From: Streptomyces sp. AM 2-1-1
Lineage (GTDB): Bacteria; Actinomycetota; Actinomycetes; Streptomycetales; Streptomycetaceae
Reading direction: 5' to 3'
DNA: 64,000 nucleotides
Assembly: GCF_029167645.1 (NCBI RefSeq)
Contig: NZ_CP119147.1
Span: forward strand, 3,793,501-3,857,500
Position 1 is the first letter of the stretch. Each line of letters starts with the position of its first letter. The position numbers and the translations under genes are program-made. Shown piece after piece: positions 33,678 through 41,709 of the stretch. The notes below the pieces were generated by a model. It ran no database searches. It was not told the origin of the DNA and saw nothing but the letters and a program-made list of their open reading frames with translations.

Positions 33678-34151
33678 GAAGCCGGAGTGAGATGCCGGTG
33701 CGGAGTGCCGGGGTGGAGCGGTGCGGCGCATCGGGAAGTACGCCGGAGCGGTGCGGGGGAGCGCGTGCGCGGAGTGCGTCGGTGGGCCCGTTCCGGCGAT
33801 GCGCCGGGCACGTGGTCCGGTCGAGTGGTTCGGGCGAGTGGTTCGGGCGACGACGTCGGCCTCGACCAGGCCCGGGCGGCGCTGCGGACAGGCCGCCGGG
33901 ATGATCGCTCCGATAGCATCACCGCAGGTCAGAGCCGTATGGCAGCGCTTGCTCGGGAGGCGGTTTGCGCAATACGGGGGAGAGTGCGTATGGTAGTAGA
34001 TCGTTTGATCCTATGCCCGGCGCCGACACAGAAGAGCGCCGTGTGGCGCGTACTCTCCCTTGCCGTGGCTGGACCGCATTGAGGCGGTCGACATTGCGAA
34101 AACACGGAGTTACGGGCGCGTGCCGAGACTCCGGAAGGTTTCGCATTTCGC
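33678..34151 (+). other. Upstream region and 5' leader of the DEAD-box helicase
   Basis: A 474-base spacer. The first half has imprecise GGAGCGGTGCGG repeats. A promoter candidate is TTGCGC (33965-33970) with TATGGT (33989-33994), 18-base spacing, which would give a leader of about 150 bases with short internal hairpins. Long leaders are usual for cold-inducible DEAD-box mRNAs. Confidence 0.5.
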
Positions 34152-36518
34152 ATGTCAATTTCCAGTTCTGACCACGCCGTCATGTCCGAAGACATCGACA
34201 ACACCGAGCTCGCCCAGGTCGTCGAGCTCCCCACCGAGGCCGTCGTGGCCGAGGTCGCCCCCGCCCCCGTCGAGGTGACCGGCGAGCAGGCCCCCGAGGC
34301 CGTCTCCACCGAGGCCGAGGCCGAGGCCGCCACCGTCGAGACCGGGTCCGTCTCCGACGAGACCGTCTCCGACGAGGTCGCGGAGTCCGACGAGGACGCC
34401 GAGCCGACCCTCACCTTCGCCTCCCTGGGCCTGCCCGACGGCATCGTCCGCAAGCTGGCGCAGAACGGCGTGACCAGCCCCTTCCCGATCCAGGCCGCGA
34501 CCATCCCGGACGCCCTGGCCGGCAAGGACATCCTGGGCCGCGGCCGTACCGGCTCCGGCAAGACGCTCTCCTTCGGTCTGCCGACCCTGGCCGCGCTCGC
34601 CGGTGGTCACACCGAGAAGAAGAAGCCCCGCGCGATCATCCTCACGCCGACCCGTGAGCTCGCGATGCAGGTCGCGGACGCGCTCCAGCCGTACGGCGAC
34701 GTGCTCGGCCTCAAGATGAAGGTCGTCTGCGGCGGTACGTCCATGAGCAACCAGATCTACGCCCTGGAGCGCGGTGTCGACGTCCTCGTCGCCACCCCGG
34801 GCCGTCTGCGCGACATCATCAACCGCGGCGCCTGCTCGCTCGCGAACGTCCAGGTCGCCGTCCTCGACGAGGCCGACCAGATGTCCGACCTGGGCTTCCT
34901 GCCCGAGGTCACCGAGCTGCTCGACCAGATCCCCGGCGGCGGCCAGCGGATGCTCTTCTCCGCCACCATGGAGAACGAGATCGGCACCCTGGTCAAGCGC
35001 TACCTGACCAACCCGGTCACGCACGAGGTCGACAGCGCCCAGGGCAACGTCTCGACCATGTCGCACCACGTCCTCGTCGTGAAGCCGAAGGACAAGGCGC
35101 CGGTCACGGCCGCCATCGCCGCCCGCAAGGGCCGCACGATCATCTTCGTCCGCACCCAGCTGGGCGCCGACCGCATCGCCGAGCAGCTCATCGAGTCCGG
35201 TGTGAAGGCCGACGCGCTGCACGGCGGCATGACGCAGGGTGCTCGCACCCGCGTCCTGGAGGACTTCAAGAAGGGCTTCGTCAACGCCCTGGTCGCCACC
35301 GACGTCGCCGCCCGCGGCATCCACGTCGACGGCATCGACCTGGTGCTGAACGTGGACCCGGCCGGCGACCACAAGGACTACCTGCACCGCTCGGGCCGTA
35401 CCGCCCGTGCCGGCAAGTCCGGTGTCGTCGTCTCGCTGGCGCTTCCGCACCAGCGTCGCCAGATCTTCCGCCTGATGGAGGACGCGGGCGTCGACGCCTC
35501 GCGCCACATCGTCCAGGGCGCGGGCGTCTTCGAGCCCGAGGTCGCCGAGATCACCGGCGCCCGTTCGCTCACCGAGGTCCAGGCCGACTCGGCGAACAAC
35601 GCCGCCAAGCAGGCCGAGCGCGAGGTCGCCGAGCTGACCAAGCAGCTGGAGCACGTGCAGCGCCGCGCCGGTGAACTCCGCGAGGAGGCCGACCGCCTGG
35701 TGGCCCGTGCCGCGCGCGAGCGGGGCGACGACCCGGAGCAGGCGGTGGCCGAGGCCGTCGCCGAGGCGGAGGCCGCCGTCGAGGCAGCCGTCGCCGTGCC
35801 GGAGCAGCAGCCGGCGGTCCGCGAGGAGCGCCGTGACGAGCGTGGCAACTACGAGCGCCGCGACAACCGCGGTGGTGACCGTGGTGGTTACCGCGGTGGC
35901 AACGACCGTCGTGACGACCGTCCGTCGGGCGGCTTCCGTTCCGGTGGCGACCGTCCGTCGGGTGGTTTCCGTTCCGGTGGTGACCGTCGTGACGACCGTG
36001 GTGGGCGTCCGTTCCAGGGTCGTGACGACCGTCCGTCGGGCGGCTTCCGTTCCGGTGGCGACCGTCCGTCGGGTGGTTTCCGTTCCGGTGGTGACCGTCG
36101 TGACGACCGTGGTGGGCGTCCGTTCCAGGGTCGCGACGACCGTCCGTCGGGCGGTTTCCGTTCCGGTGGCGACCGCCGTGACGACCGCCCCTCCGGTGGC
36201 TTCCGCGCCGGCGGTGACCGTCGTGACGACCGTGGTGGGCGTCCGTTCCAGGGTCGCGACGACCGTCCGTCGGGCGGCTTCCGCTCGGGTGGCGACCGTC
36301 GTGACGACCGCCCCTCCGGTGGCTTCCGCGCCGGTGGCGACCGTCCGGTCAACCGCGACCGTCGTGACGACCGCCCGACCGGCGGCTTCCGCTCCGGTGG
36401 CACCGGCGACCGCCCGCAGGGCCGTCGTGACGACCACCGCGGTGGCGGCAGCACCGGTACGAGCACCGGCAGTTTCGGCCGCCGTGACGACAAGCCCCGC
36501 TGGAAGCGCAACGGCTGA
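34152..36518 (+). CDS. DEAD-box RNA helicase with Arg/Gly-rich repeat tail
   Basis: A 788-residue helicase of the CsdA/DeaD type. After an acidic Ala/Glu/Val-rich N-terminal region (about 1-85), the core has the Q motif (TSPFPIQAATIP), GRTGSGKT at 131-138, PTREL, TPGRL, DEAD at 239-242, SAT and HRSGRTARAG. Residues about 470-560 form a helical Ala/Glu/Arg stretch, and the last 210 residues are repeats of GGFRSGGDRRDDR and GRPFQGRDDRPS type, an RGG-like RNA-binding tail. It probably unwinds structured RNA in the cold or during ribosome assembly. ATG 34152 has GGAAGG upstream; ATG 34182 is an alternative. Confidence 0.95.
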   Translation: MSISSSDHAVMSEDIDNTELAQVVELPTEAVVAEVAPAPVEVTGEQAPEAVSTEAEAEAATVETGSVSDETVSDEVAESDEDAEPTLTFASLGLPDGIVRKLAQNGVTSPFPIQAATIPDALAGKDILGRGRTGSGKTLSFGLPTLAALAGGHTEKKKPRAIILTPTRELAMQVADALQPYGDVLGLKMKVVCGGTSMSNQIYALERGVDVLVATPGRLRDIINRGACSLANVQVAVLDEADQMSDLGFLPEVTELLDQIPGGGQRMLFSATMENEIGTLVKRYLTNPVTHEVDSAQGNVSTMSHHVLVVKPKDKAPVTAAIAARKGRTIIFVRTQLGADRIAEQLIESGVKADALHGGMTQGARTRVLEDFKKGFVNALVATDVAARGIHVDGIDLVLNVDPAGDHKDYLHRSGRTARAGKSGVVVSLALPHQRRQIFRLMEDAGVDASRHIVQGAGVFEPEVAEITGARSLTEVQADSANNAAKQAEREVAELTKQLEHVQRRAGELREEADRLVARAARERGDDPEQAVAEAVAEAEAAVEAAVAVPEQQPAVREERRDERGNYERRDNRGGDRGGYRGGNDRRDDRPSGGFRSGGDRPSGGFRSGGDRRDDRGGRPFQGRDDRPSGGFRSGGDRPSGGFRSGGDRRDDRGGRPFQGRDDRPSGGFRSGGDRRDDRPSGGFRAGGDRRDDRGGRPFQGRDDRPSGGFRSGGDRRDDRPSGGFRAGGDRPVNRDRRDDRPTGGFRSGGTGDRPQGRRDDHRGGGSTGTSTGSFGRRDDKPRWKRNG
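35903..36400 (+). repeat. Tandem repeats inside the DEAD-box helicase tail
   Basis: The coding DNA repeats with a 111-bp period (37 codons) between the blocks starting near 36003 and 36114, then 123 bp to the next near 36237, and shorter sub-repeats coding for DRPSGGFRSGGD. DNA identity is high even at third positions, so copies were recently homogenised or duplicated. Confidence 0.88.
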
Positions 36519-36561
36519 CCGGTCGTCCACGACCTGACGGCTTCCTGAGCCGTTGACCGTC

Positions 36562-36607
36562 CACCAGGGCCCGTACGACACCGCGAGGTGTCGTACGGGC
36601 CCTGGTG
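36562..36607 (+). terminator. Terminator of the DEAD-box helicase gene
   Basis: A 21-bp perfect stem (36562-36582 with 36587-36607) and GCGA tetraloop lies 43 bases after the stop codon. Confidence 0.95.
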
Positions 36608-36820
36608 CGTGTCCGGGCCCGCACGGTGCCTCCGGCGACCGTGCCCCCGGCCGGCGGGTGGCGCGGCCCGCTTCGGCCGGCCCCTTCCGCCTGCTCACGA
36701 GGCCGCGATCCACCGCCCCATGACCACCCGACGGCCCGGCTGCCCGGCACGACGGACCCTGACGGGATACCGGCTCGGCTCGCGGGTTCGGGCGGGCTAT
36801 GCTCGTGGGTGATCCGGTAA

Positions 36821-36894
36821 GGGCCGTTAGCTCAATTGGTCAGAGCAGCGGACTTTTAATCCGTTGGTTGTGGGTTCGAGTCCCACACGGCCTA
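36821..36894 (+). tRNA. tRNA-Lys (anticodon TTT)
   Basis: A 74-nt plus-strand cloverleaf with acceptor GGGCCGT/ACGGCCT (G-U at the first pair), anticodon loop CTTTTAA giving TTT, and T-loop GTTCGAG. The 3' end continues as ACC. Confidence 0.96.
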
Positions 36895-37012
36895 CCGATC
36901 GCAGGGCGGGGAGACCTCCTCGGACCTGCTGCGAAGCGCCCCGATCGGCTCCGGCCCGCCGGGGCGCTTCGTCGCTACCGGCCGCGTGCGCGCGCGAGGG
37001 CCGCGTTGACGG

Positions 37013-37595
37013 TCATGCCGGGGCGCCCGGGTGGGCCTTCGACTGCAAGCGCGAGGCGGCGTCCGCCCAGAGCGGCATGCCGAAGACTCCGGCGACGGCT
37101 CCGTCCTCGTACCAACCGGTGCCGGACAGCCAGACCTCCAGCCACTCGGCGAGGCTGCCCGCGTCCACGAACCAGGCTCCGGACAGGTCCTGGTCGCGGA
37201 TCGCGTTCGGTTCGAAGAGCAGGACGGCAGCGTCCTCGCTCAGGCAGTCGACCGCGGCGACCATGGCGCAGCCCCAGTCCAGGACGGGTACGACCCCCCC
37301 GGGGCCAGGACCACCAAGTGTCCGCGTCGGCGGGCGGAAGGCGATCGAGATAGCTCTCCACCACGGTGGTTTCGTCGTCGGACCCGGGCGCGGGTGTGAG
37401 CGACAGCAGGGATTCCTCCGGGCCGAATCCCCCGTTGCCCACCTGCCGGTACAGCGCGGCGAGGTGGGGGTGGAGCCGGAATCCGAGCCGGTTCTCCGCG
37501 GCCGTCAGTTGGAGGGCGGTGAGGGGTGTCTGGAGGCGTTCGCTCTTCGCGGCCTCGGCCGCGACCCGTCCGAGCAGATCGTCGAAGTCGTTCAT
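37013..37595 (-). pseudogene. SMI1/KNR4-family gene with a one-base frameshift
   Basis: The 5' part from ATG 37595 reads MNDFDDLLGRVAAEAAK, then ENRLGFRLHPHLAALYRQVGNGGFGPEESLL and DADTWWSWP, a typical SMI1/KNR4 (SUKH) domain start. After a run of seven C (37294-37300, plus strand) this frame becomes nonsense, while the +1-shifted frame gives VVPVLDWGCAMVAAVDCLSE and AWFVDAGSLAEWLEVWLSG up to the stop at 37013. Removing one base of the run restores a protein of about 193 residues. SUKH proteins are often immunity factors for secreted toxins. It is either a real pseudogene, a phase-variable gene or a sequencing error; no toxin gene is adjacent. Confidence 0.85.
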
Positions 37596-37680
37596 GCGGC
37601 CCATCCTCGCCGCTCGGCCGTCGCCCCCACGGTCGGAGGGTCCGGCGGAGGGGTCCGTCGGGTCGGCCGAGCGCGTCCCC

Positions 37681-38523
37681 TCAGCCGAGGATGCCCATTC
37701 CGCCGGCCTCGGCCTCCGTTGCGGTGCCCGGGACGGTGACCTCGACGGGGCGGCCGAGGTCGGTGAGGGTCAGCGTGCTGACGGACGTGGCGGCGCCCTC
37801 GATCCGCAGCGACATCCGGATCCGCGTGGCGCGCCCGTGCCCGTCCACCCACACGTCGACGGGTACCGGGATCTCGCCGCCCACCATCTGGCGCAGCGTC
37901 TTCGCGGTCGTCAGCGACTCCTCGGACATCTCCAGCGTCAGGGCCTCGAAGGGGAGCCGGCCGCGGTAGTGCGTGGTCGGCGTGGAGCCCGTCTTCTCCT
38001 CGCCGGCCGCACGGAAGTCCGTGCCCATGGCGGCCTGCCGCAGCGTGTACTCGGGGTCGTTGGCGGGAGACCGGAGGATGTGCTGGGCTTCGAGGTCGTC
38101 CCGGTCGACGACGGACCACCCCCTCGTCCCGCTCCCTGCCGTGCCCCGCAGATAGACCTTCCCGTCGGCGAAGACCTCGTCGAAGCGGGCCGCCGACGCC
38201 GGCTCGACGTCTGTGGTGCCCCGGTGGTGGACGAAGTCGTGCGCGCCGCCGCCGGATATGACGTAGGTGGCGTCGGCGCCCGTGCCCAACTCCGTGCGGT
38301 GCGCGGTGCGTGCCGTGGTGCGGCCGGTCGCCTCGACGGCGGCGAGGACGAGCCGCGTGGGGTCGCTCTCCGGCGTGGGGGAGACGCTCTTCGCCGGGTT
38401 GATCGGGTCCGCCACACTCGCCCGCTCCGTCGCGCCCGCGCTCTCGGTGGAGGAGGACGTGCCGCAACCGCCCGCGAGCAGCGCGGTGCAGACGAAGGCG
38501 AGGGAGAGGGCACGGCGCAGCAA
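37681..38523 (-). CDS. LppX/LprG-like lipoprotein
   Basis: A 280-residue lipoprotein. The signal LSLAFVCTALLAGGCG gives a lipobox LAGGC with the cysteine near residue 20. A Ser/Thr/Glu-rich linker follows, then a domain with AAVEATGRTTARTAHRTEL, GGAHDFVHHRGTTDVE, PVPVDVWVDGHGRATRIRMSL, which has the strand pattern of actinobacterial LolA/LppX-type lipoproteins that bind lipids. The start is TTG 38523 with GGAG seven bases upstream. It lies 85 bases downstream of the frameshifted SMI1 gene's start codon, in the same direction. Confidence 0.8.
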   Translation of the reverse strand: MLRRALSLAFVCTALLAGGCGTSSSTESAGATERASVADPINPAKSVSPTPESDPTRLVLAAVEATGRTTARTAHRTELGTGADATYVISGGGAHDFVHHRGTTDVEPASAARFDEVFADGKVYLRGTAGSGTRGWSVVDRDDLEAQHILRSPANDPEYTLRQAAMGTDFRAAGEEKTGSTPTTHYRGRLPFEALTLEMSEESLTTAKTLRQMVGGEIPVPVDVWVDGHGRATRIRMSLRIEGAATSVSTLTLTDLGRPVEVTVPGTATEAEAGGMGILG

Positions 38524-38636
38524 GGAGGGCTCCGGATCGTCAGGGGTGGGGCGCGCCCCCTGAGGCGGCGGGCCGGCGTGGTCCGCAGCCTACGTACCTG
38601 TGAGTCACCTGTGCGCCGTCGGGGCCCGCTCCGTAC

Positions 38637-38825
38637 TCACCGCTCGTCGGCGAGCGCCTTCCGGAGGCGGTGGCCGCGGCTGTGCGCCGGGGGTCTGTAC
38701 TCCGGAGCGCCCGGGGGGTGGGCGTACGCGTCGGGGCGGGCGCCGGAGGCGGAGTGGCCCTCGGACGTGATCACGGCAGATCCGCTGATGGTGCGGTCGC
38801 AGTCGACGCAGATGAGGGGGATCAC
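38637..38825 (-). CDS. Small conserved hypothetical protein
   Basis: A 62-residue protein starting at GTG 38825, overlapping the stop of the upstream gene (GTGA). It reads MIPLICVDCDRTISGSAVI then SEGHSASGARPDAYAH, with a single CxxC pair and a basic C-terminus (HSRGHRLRKAL). No function is known to me. Coupling with the 137-residue protein suggests they act together and share control by the GntR protein upstream. Confidence 0.7.
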   Translation of the reverse strand: MIPLICVDCDRTISGSAVITSEGHSASGARPDAYAHPPGAPEYRPPAHSRGHRLRKALADER

Positions 38826-39235
38826 TGGCGGGCCGCCCGCCACGCGCGGCTGAGACGGTCCGCGATCGCGCACTCCGCGCGGTCCGAGCGGCAGGCCGCG
38901 CATTCCGAGGTGTGGGTGATCAGGGTGCGGTACTCGGTGTCCCCGGGGGCGCCGGGGTCGGCCGGTTCTGCCATGTCGGTGCTCTTCCGTGTCGGGGCGG
39001 GATGGTCGATCTCGGCCCACACCCGGGCGATGCCGTCGGCACCGACCTCGTGGCCGAAGCGGTCACCGTGCGCCAGCGTCATGAGGATCGTGCTGTGGAG
39101 AGCGTTGCTCAGCGGAGAGGGGAGCGGGGCCTCCACCCGGACGGCGCCGGGTGCGCGTGTCACGCGTGGCTCGGTACCTGTCGCGGCGGCGAGCATGCCC
39201 GCGAGGGCGGCGACGCGCGGCGGTACGGAGGGCAT
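38822..39235 (-). CDS. Conserved hypothetical protein with a Cys/His tail
   Basis: A 137-residue protein from ATG 39235 (MPSVPPRVAALAGMLAAATG). The C-terminal part THTSECAACRSDRAECAIADRL has three cysteines and a histidine arranged like a small zinc site. The middle contains SNALHSTILMTLAHGDRFGHE. No domain is recognised. It diverges from the GntR gene with a perfect palindrome 33 bases upstream of its start, so GntR probably represses it. Confidence 0.72.
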   Translation of the reverse strand: MPSVPPRVAALAGMLAAATGTEPRVTRAPGAVRVEAPLPSPLSNALHSTILMTLAHGDRFGHEVGADGIARVWAEIDHPAPTRKSTDMAEPADPGAPGDTEYRTLITHTSECAACRSDRAECAIADRLSRAWRAARQ

Positions 39236-39268
39236 GGCTCTCCCCTGGGTGATTGCCTCACACTTCGT

Positions 39269-39288
39269 GAAGCTGAATATTCAGCTTC
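39269..39288. promoter_or_regulatory. Perfect 20-bp palindrome, GntR operator candidate
   Basis: GAAGCTGAATATTCAGCTTC is completely self-complementary and lies in the 108-bp divergent gap between the 137-residue gene and gntR, in an AT-richer context that should contain both promoters. Confidence 0.75.
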
Positions 39289-39343
39289 GACCTGATGGGT
39301 TAGCTTTGTCAATGTCCGACTTCCACTGCTGGGAGCTGTGCAT

Positions 39344-40105
39344 ATGCCTCGCGACACCCCTTACCTCCAGGTGGCCGACGCTCTCCGCGACCGCATTCGG
39401 GCGGGCGAGTGGGCGGTGGGTGACAAGTTGCCGAGCCGGGCCCGGATCGCCGAGGAGTACGAGGTCGGCGCCTCCGTCGCGCAGCGCGCCATGGAACGGC
39501 TCACCATCGAGGGCATCCTCGAAGGCCGCTCCGGATCCGGTACCTACGTCCGCCGGCCGCGTGAGCGCCGGCGCATGATCCGCACCAGGCGTCCCGAGCA
39601 CCGCGGTGCCTCGCCCTACCGTGCCGTCCTCAACCACCAGGACCACGAGGGGACGTGGGAATCGCGCTCCTCCGCGCGGACTCCCGCGCCCGAGCGCATC
39701 GCGAGGCGGCTGGAGATCGAGCCCGGCGACCTCTGCGTCGTCACCGACTACGAGTTCCTCGCCGACGGTCTCCCCGTCCAGCTCTCCCGCAGCTGGGAGC
39801 CGATGGCGATCACCGGCGAGACTCCGGTCGTGCTCCCCGAGATGGGTCCGCACGCCGGGATCGGTGTCGTCGAGCGGATGCGGTCGATCGGCGTGCTCGT
39901 CGAACGGGCCGTCGAGATCCCGCGCCCCGCCCGCGCGACGCAGGAGCAGGCGAATCTCCTCGGTATCAGCATCGGCGGCCTGATCACCGAAGTGGAGCGC
40001 ACCTTCTACGACGTCGACGGCCGCCCGGTCGAGACCGCCGACATCGTCGTGCCGGACGTGCGGTGGGAGATCGCGTACGAGTTCGCCGTCCAGCGACGGG
40101 AGTAG
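39344..40105 (+). CDS. GntR-family (HutC/UTRA) transcriptional regulator
   Basis: A 253-residue regulator. The winged helix-turn-helix is PYLQVADALRDRIRAGEWAVGDKLPS, then AEEYEVGASVAQRAMERLTIEGILE and GSGTYV (residues about 6-72). The C-terminal UTRA effector domain spans about 90-250. ATG 39344 has GGGAG eight bases upstream; a GTG two codons earlier is less well placed. It diverges from two small coupled genes across the palindrome at 39269-39288, which suggests repression of both and of itself. The effector is unknown. Confidence 0.93.
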   Translation: MPRDTPYLQVADALRDRIRAGEWAVGDKLPSRARIAEEYEVGASVAQRAMERLTIEGILEGRSGSGTYVRRPRERRRMIRTRRPEHRGASPYRAVLNHQDHEGTWESRSSARTPAPERIARRLEIEPGDLCVVTDYEFLADGLPVQLSRSWEPMAITGETPVVLPEMGPHAGIGVVERMRSIGVLVERAVEIPRPARATQEQANLLGISIGGLITEVERTFYDVDGRPVETADIVVPDVRWEIAYEFAVQRRE

Positions 40106-40209
40106 GGGCGCGAAAGCACCGGCTCCCCTGCGACGGGGAGCGGGGCTGTGACAGGGCTCGGATCCGCACCCGGCCGGGGTCGGCGTGGCGCCGTACCGTC
40201 CGGACGCGA

Positions 40210-40253
40210 CGGCGCCTCCGTCCTGTCTGCCGGATGGCAGGACGGGGGCGCCG
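40210..40253. terminator. Convergent terminator after gntR
   Basis: A 16-bp stem (40210-40225 with 40238-40253, one T-G pair) and 12-base loop. A smaller hairpin GCTCCCC/GGGGAGC at 40122-40141 lies closer to the gntR stop. Confidence 0.8.
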
Positions 40254-40290
40254 GTGGTGGCGGGAGGGGACCGGAGCCGGGCCGGCCGGC

Positions 40291-40725
40291 TCAGGCGCCG
40301 GTCGGGGCCTTGGTGCCGGCGGTCCCGGCGCCGTCCGCGGCCCCACTGGCCTCGGCGGCCTCGGCCGTCTCGGGGGCGGCCTCCCCGGCCTCGGGGGCGG
40401 TCGTCGGCCGAGGCGCGTCGGCCGGCGCGGTGGCGGGTGCGGCGGCGGTTGCGGCTGCCGCCCGGGCCGCCGACGCGGCCTTGCTCTGGTAGACCATCAG
40501 CCCGATGAACCCGGCGAGGAAGCCGCTGATCAGGCCGGATATCGCGTTGTTCAGGGCGTTGGTGCCCTCGCCGTCCGGCATGCCGATGACGAAGTAGACC
40601 ACCAGCGCGCTCATCAGGGCCCCGGCGAGGCCCCCGATGATCGCGCTCCCCGCCGAGGTACGTACCCGGGCCCCCAGCGACGGCTCCGACGGGGTGGAAG
40701 GGGCGGGAGTGAGCGGCGCGGTCAT
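40291..40725 (-). CDS. Small membrane protein with Ala/Pro-rich tail
   Basis: A 144-residue protein from ATG 40725 (GGAGG upstream). Two hydrophobic segments, SAIIGGLAGALMSALVVYFVIG and AISGLISGFLAGFIGLMVYQ (each written in part), are separated by a short polar loop; the last 55 residues are Ala/Pro/Glu-rich and probably cytoplasmic. No family is recognised. Longer frames upstream to 41031 are not supported. Confidence 0.7.
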   Translation of the reverse strand: MTAPLTPAPSTPSEPSLGARVRTSAGSAIIGGLAGALMSALVVYFVIGMPDGEGTNALNNAISGLISGFLAGFIGLMVYQSKAASAARAAAATAAAPATAPADAPRPTTAPEAGEAAPETAEAAEASGAADGAGTAGTKAPTGA

Positions 40726-41214
40726 GGTGGAGTCCTCCGGGGGCGGGCTGCGGTGCGGGACCGGGGGCGCGTGGCCGACACCGGGGCAGGGCGAATCCGC
40801 CACCTCGGGGGCACATGTCCTCACGGGCAGCCCGCCGGTACCGGGGGATGCAGCCATATCCTTGGCCAGAAGAGGACGCCTGGCAACTACCTGACGTAAA
40901 AACAGCGTTGCATCAGTGGCTGCGATGTTTTGCCCCGAACTGCGCCTCGCCCCCCGTGGGATGACGTGCCCTCGCCGGAAGGCGAACCCGATCGGTGTGC
41001 TGCGGCGGGTGGTTGTGGTTCGTTCGGCCACGCTCTCGGCCGCATCCTCGGGCCCGCGCCCGGCCGCCCCGTGGTCGTCGCTTCATGCCGTCCGCGCGCC
41101 CGGCCGGCGCACGTGAGGGCGACGGCCGGCCGGGCCTGTCGGTCCGGGGAGGCGCCGGTCGTACGCCGGGTGGTCAGGAGCTCGTCCGGGATGCCGTACA
41201 GTTGTGTTCATCGA
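40726..41214. other. Spacer between the small membrane protein and initiator tRNA
   Basis: 489 bases. A less GC-rich patch at about 40880-40930 (ACGTAAAAACAGCGTTGC) may hold the minus-strand promoter. No gene is supported. Confidence 0.35.
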
Positions 41215-41288
41215 CGCGGGGTGGAGCAGCTCGGTAGCTCGCTGGGCTCATAACCCAGAGGTCGCAGGTTCAAATCCTGTCCCCGCTA
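41215..41288 (+). tRNA. Initiator tRNA-Met (anticodon CAT)
   Basis: A 74-nt plus-strand cloverleaf. Initiator hallmarks are the unpaired first acceptor position (C1 opposite T72), and three G-C pairs flanking the anticodon loop in GCTGGGCTCATAACCCAG. The T-loop is GTTCAAA. Confidence 0.95.
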
Positions 41289-41297
41289 CTGAAGGCC

Positions 41298-41328
41298 CGG
41301 GCCCGGCACGCACAGCGTGCCGGGCCCG
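41298..41328 (+). terminator. Terminator of initiator tRNA-Met
   Basis: A perfect 14-bp stem CGGGCCCGGCACGC (41298-41311) with 41315-41328 and an ACA loop, ten bases after the tRNA, followed by AGTCGTTT. Confidence 0.92.
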
Positions 41329-41709
41329 AGTCGTTTCCCCGGACGCGTGGGGCCGCCCGTTCGCTCGGCGGCGCGTTCTCGCTCCTCCGACGGGACGGCG
41401 TAACGATCTGCCGCGCCAGGCATGAACCGGTCCCTCCGGGAAATTATTCGCACGCCCGGACGGTCGACGCCGTGTCGGCGAACGCGTGGGCGAGCCGGGG
41501 GTGAGGATCGGGGTGAACGCTCCGGTGCTTCCGTACGCGGTGCGCCGGCGCACGCGGCGCGGAGAGCACCCGTCCGGCCGAGTGGGTGGGCGTACTCCGG
41601 CGGTGGGGCGCTCGGCGGTGAGCCACACGCTCCCCCCAATGGACGACGGTGAGTCGCCGCTCGGCGCGGCTCGGGGCGGTCCGGGCGGGGCGCGGTAGGT
41701 TCCGCTGCC
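41329..41709. other. Spacer upstream of the PP2C phosphatase
   Basis: 381 bases of mixed GC-rich DNA with an AATTATTC patch at 41441-41448. Nothing else is recognised. Confidence 0.3.

Noticed and set aside
35903..36400. Regular repeats considered as a CRISPR array
   Set aside because: The repeats are in frame inside a helicase tail, have no unique spacers and no cas genes are near.
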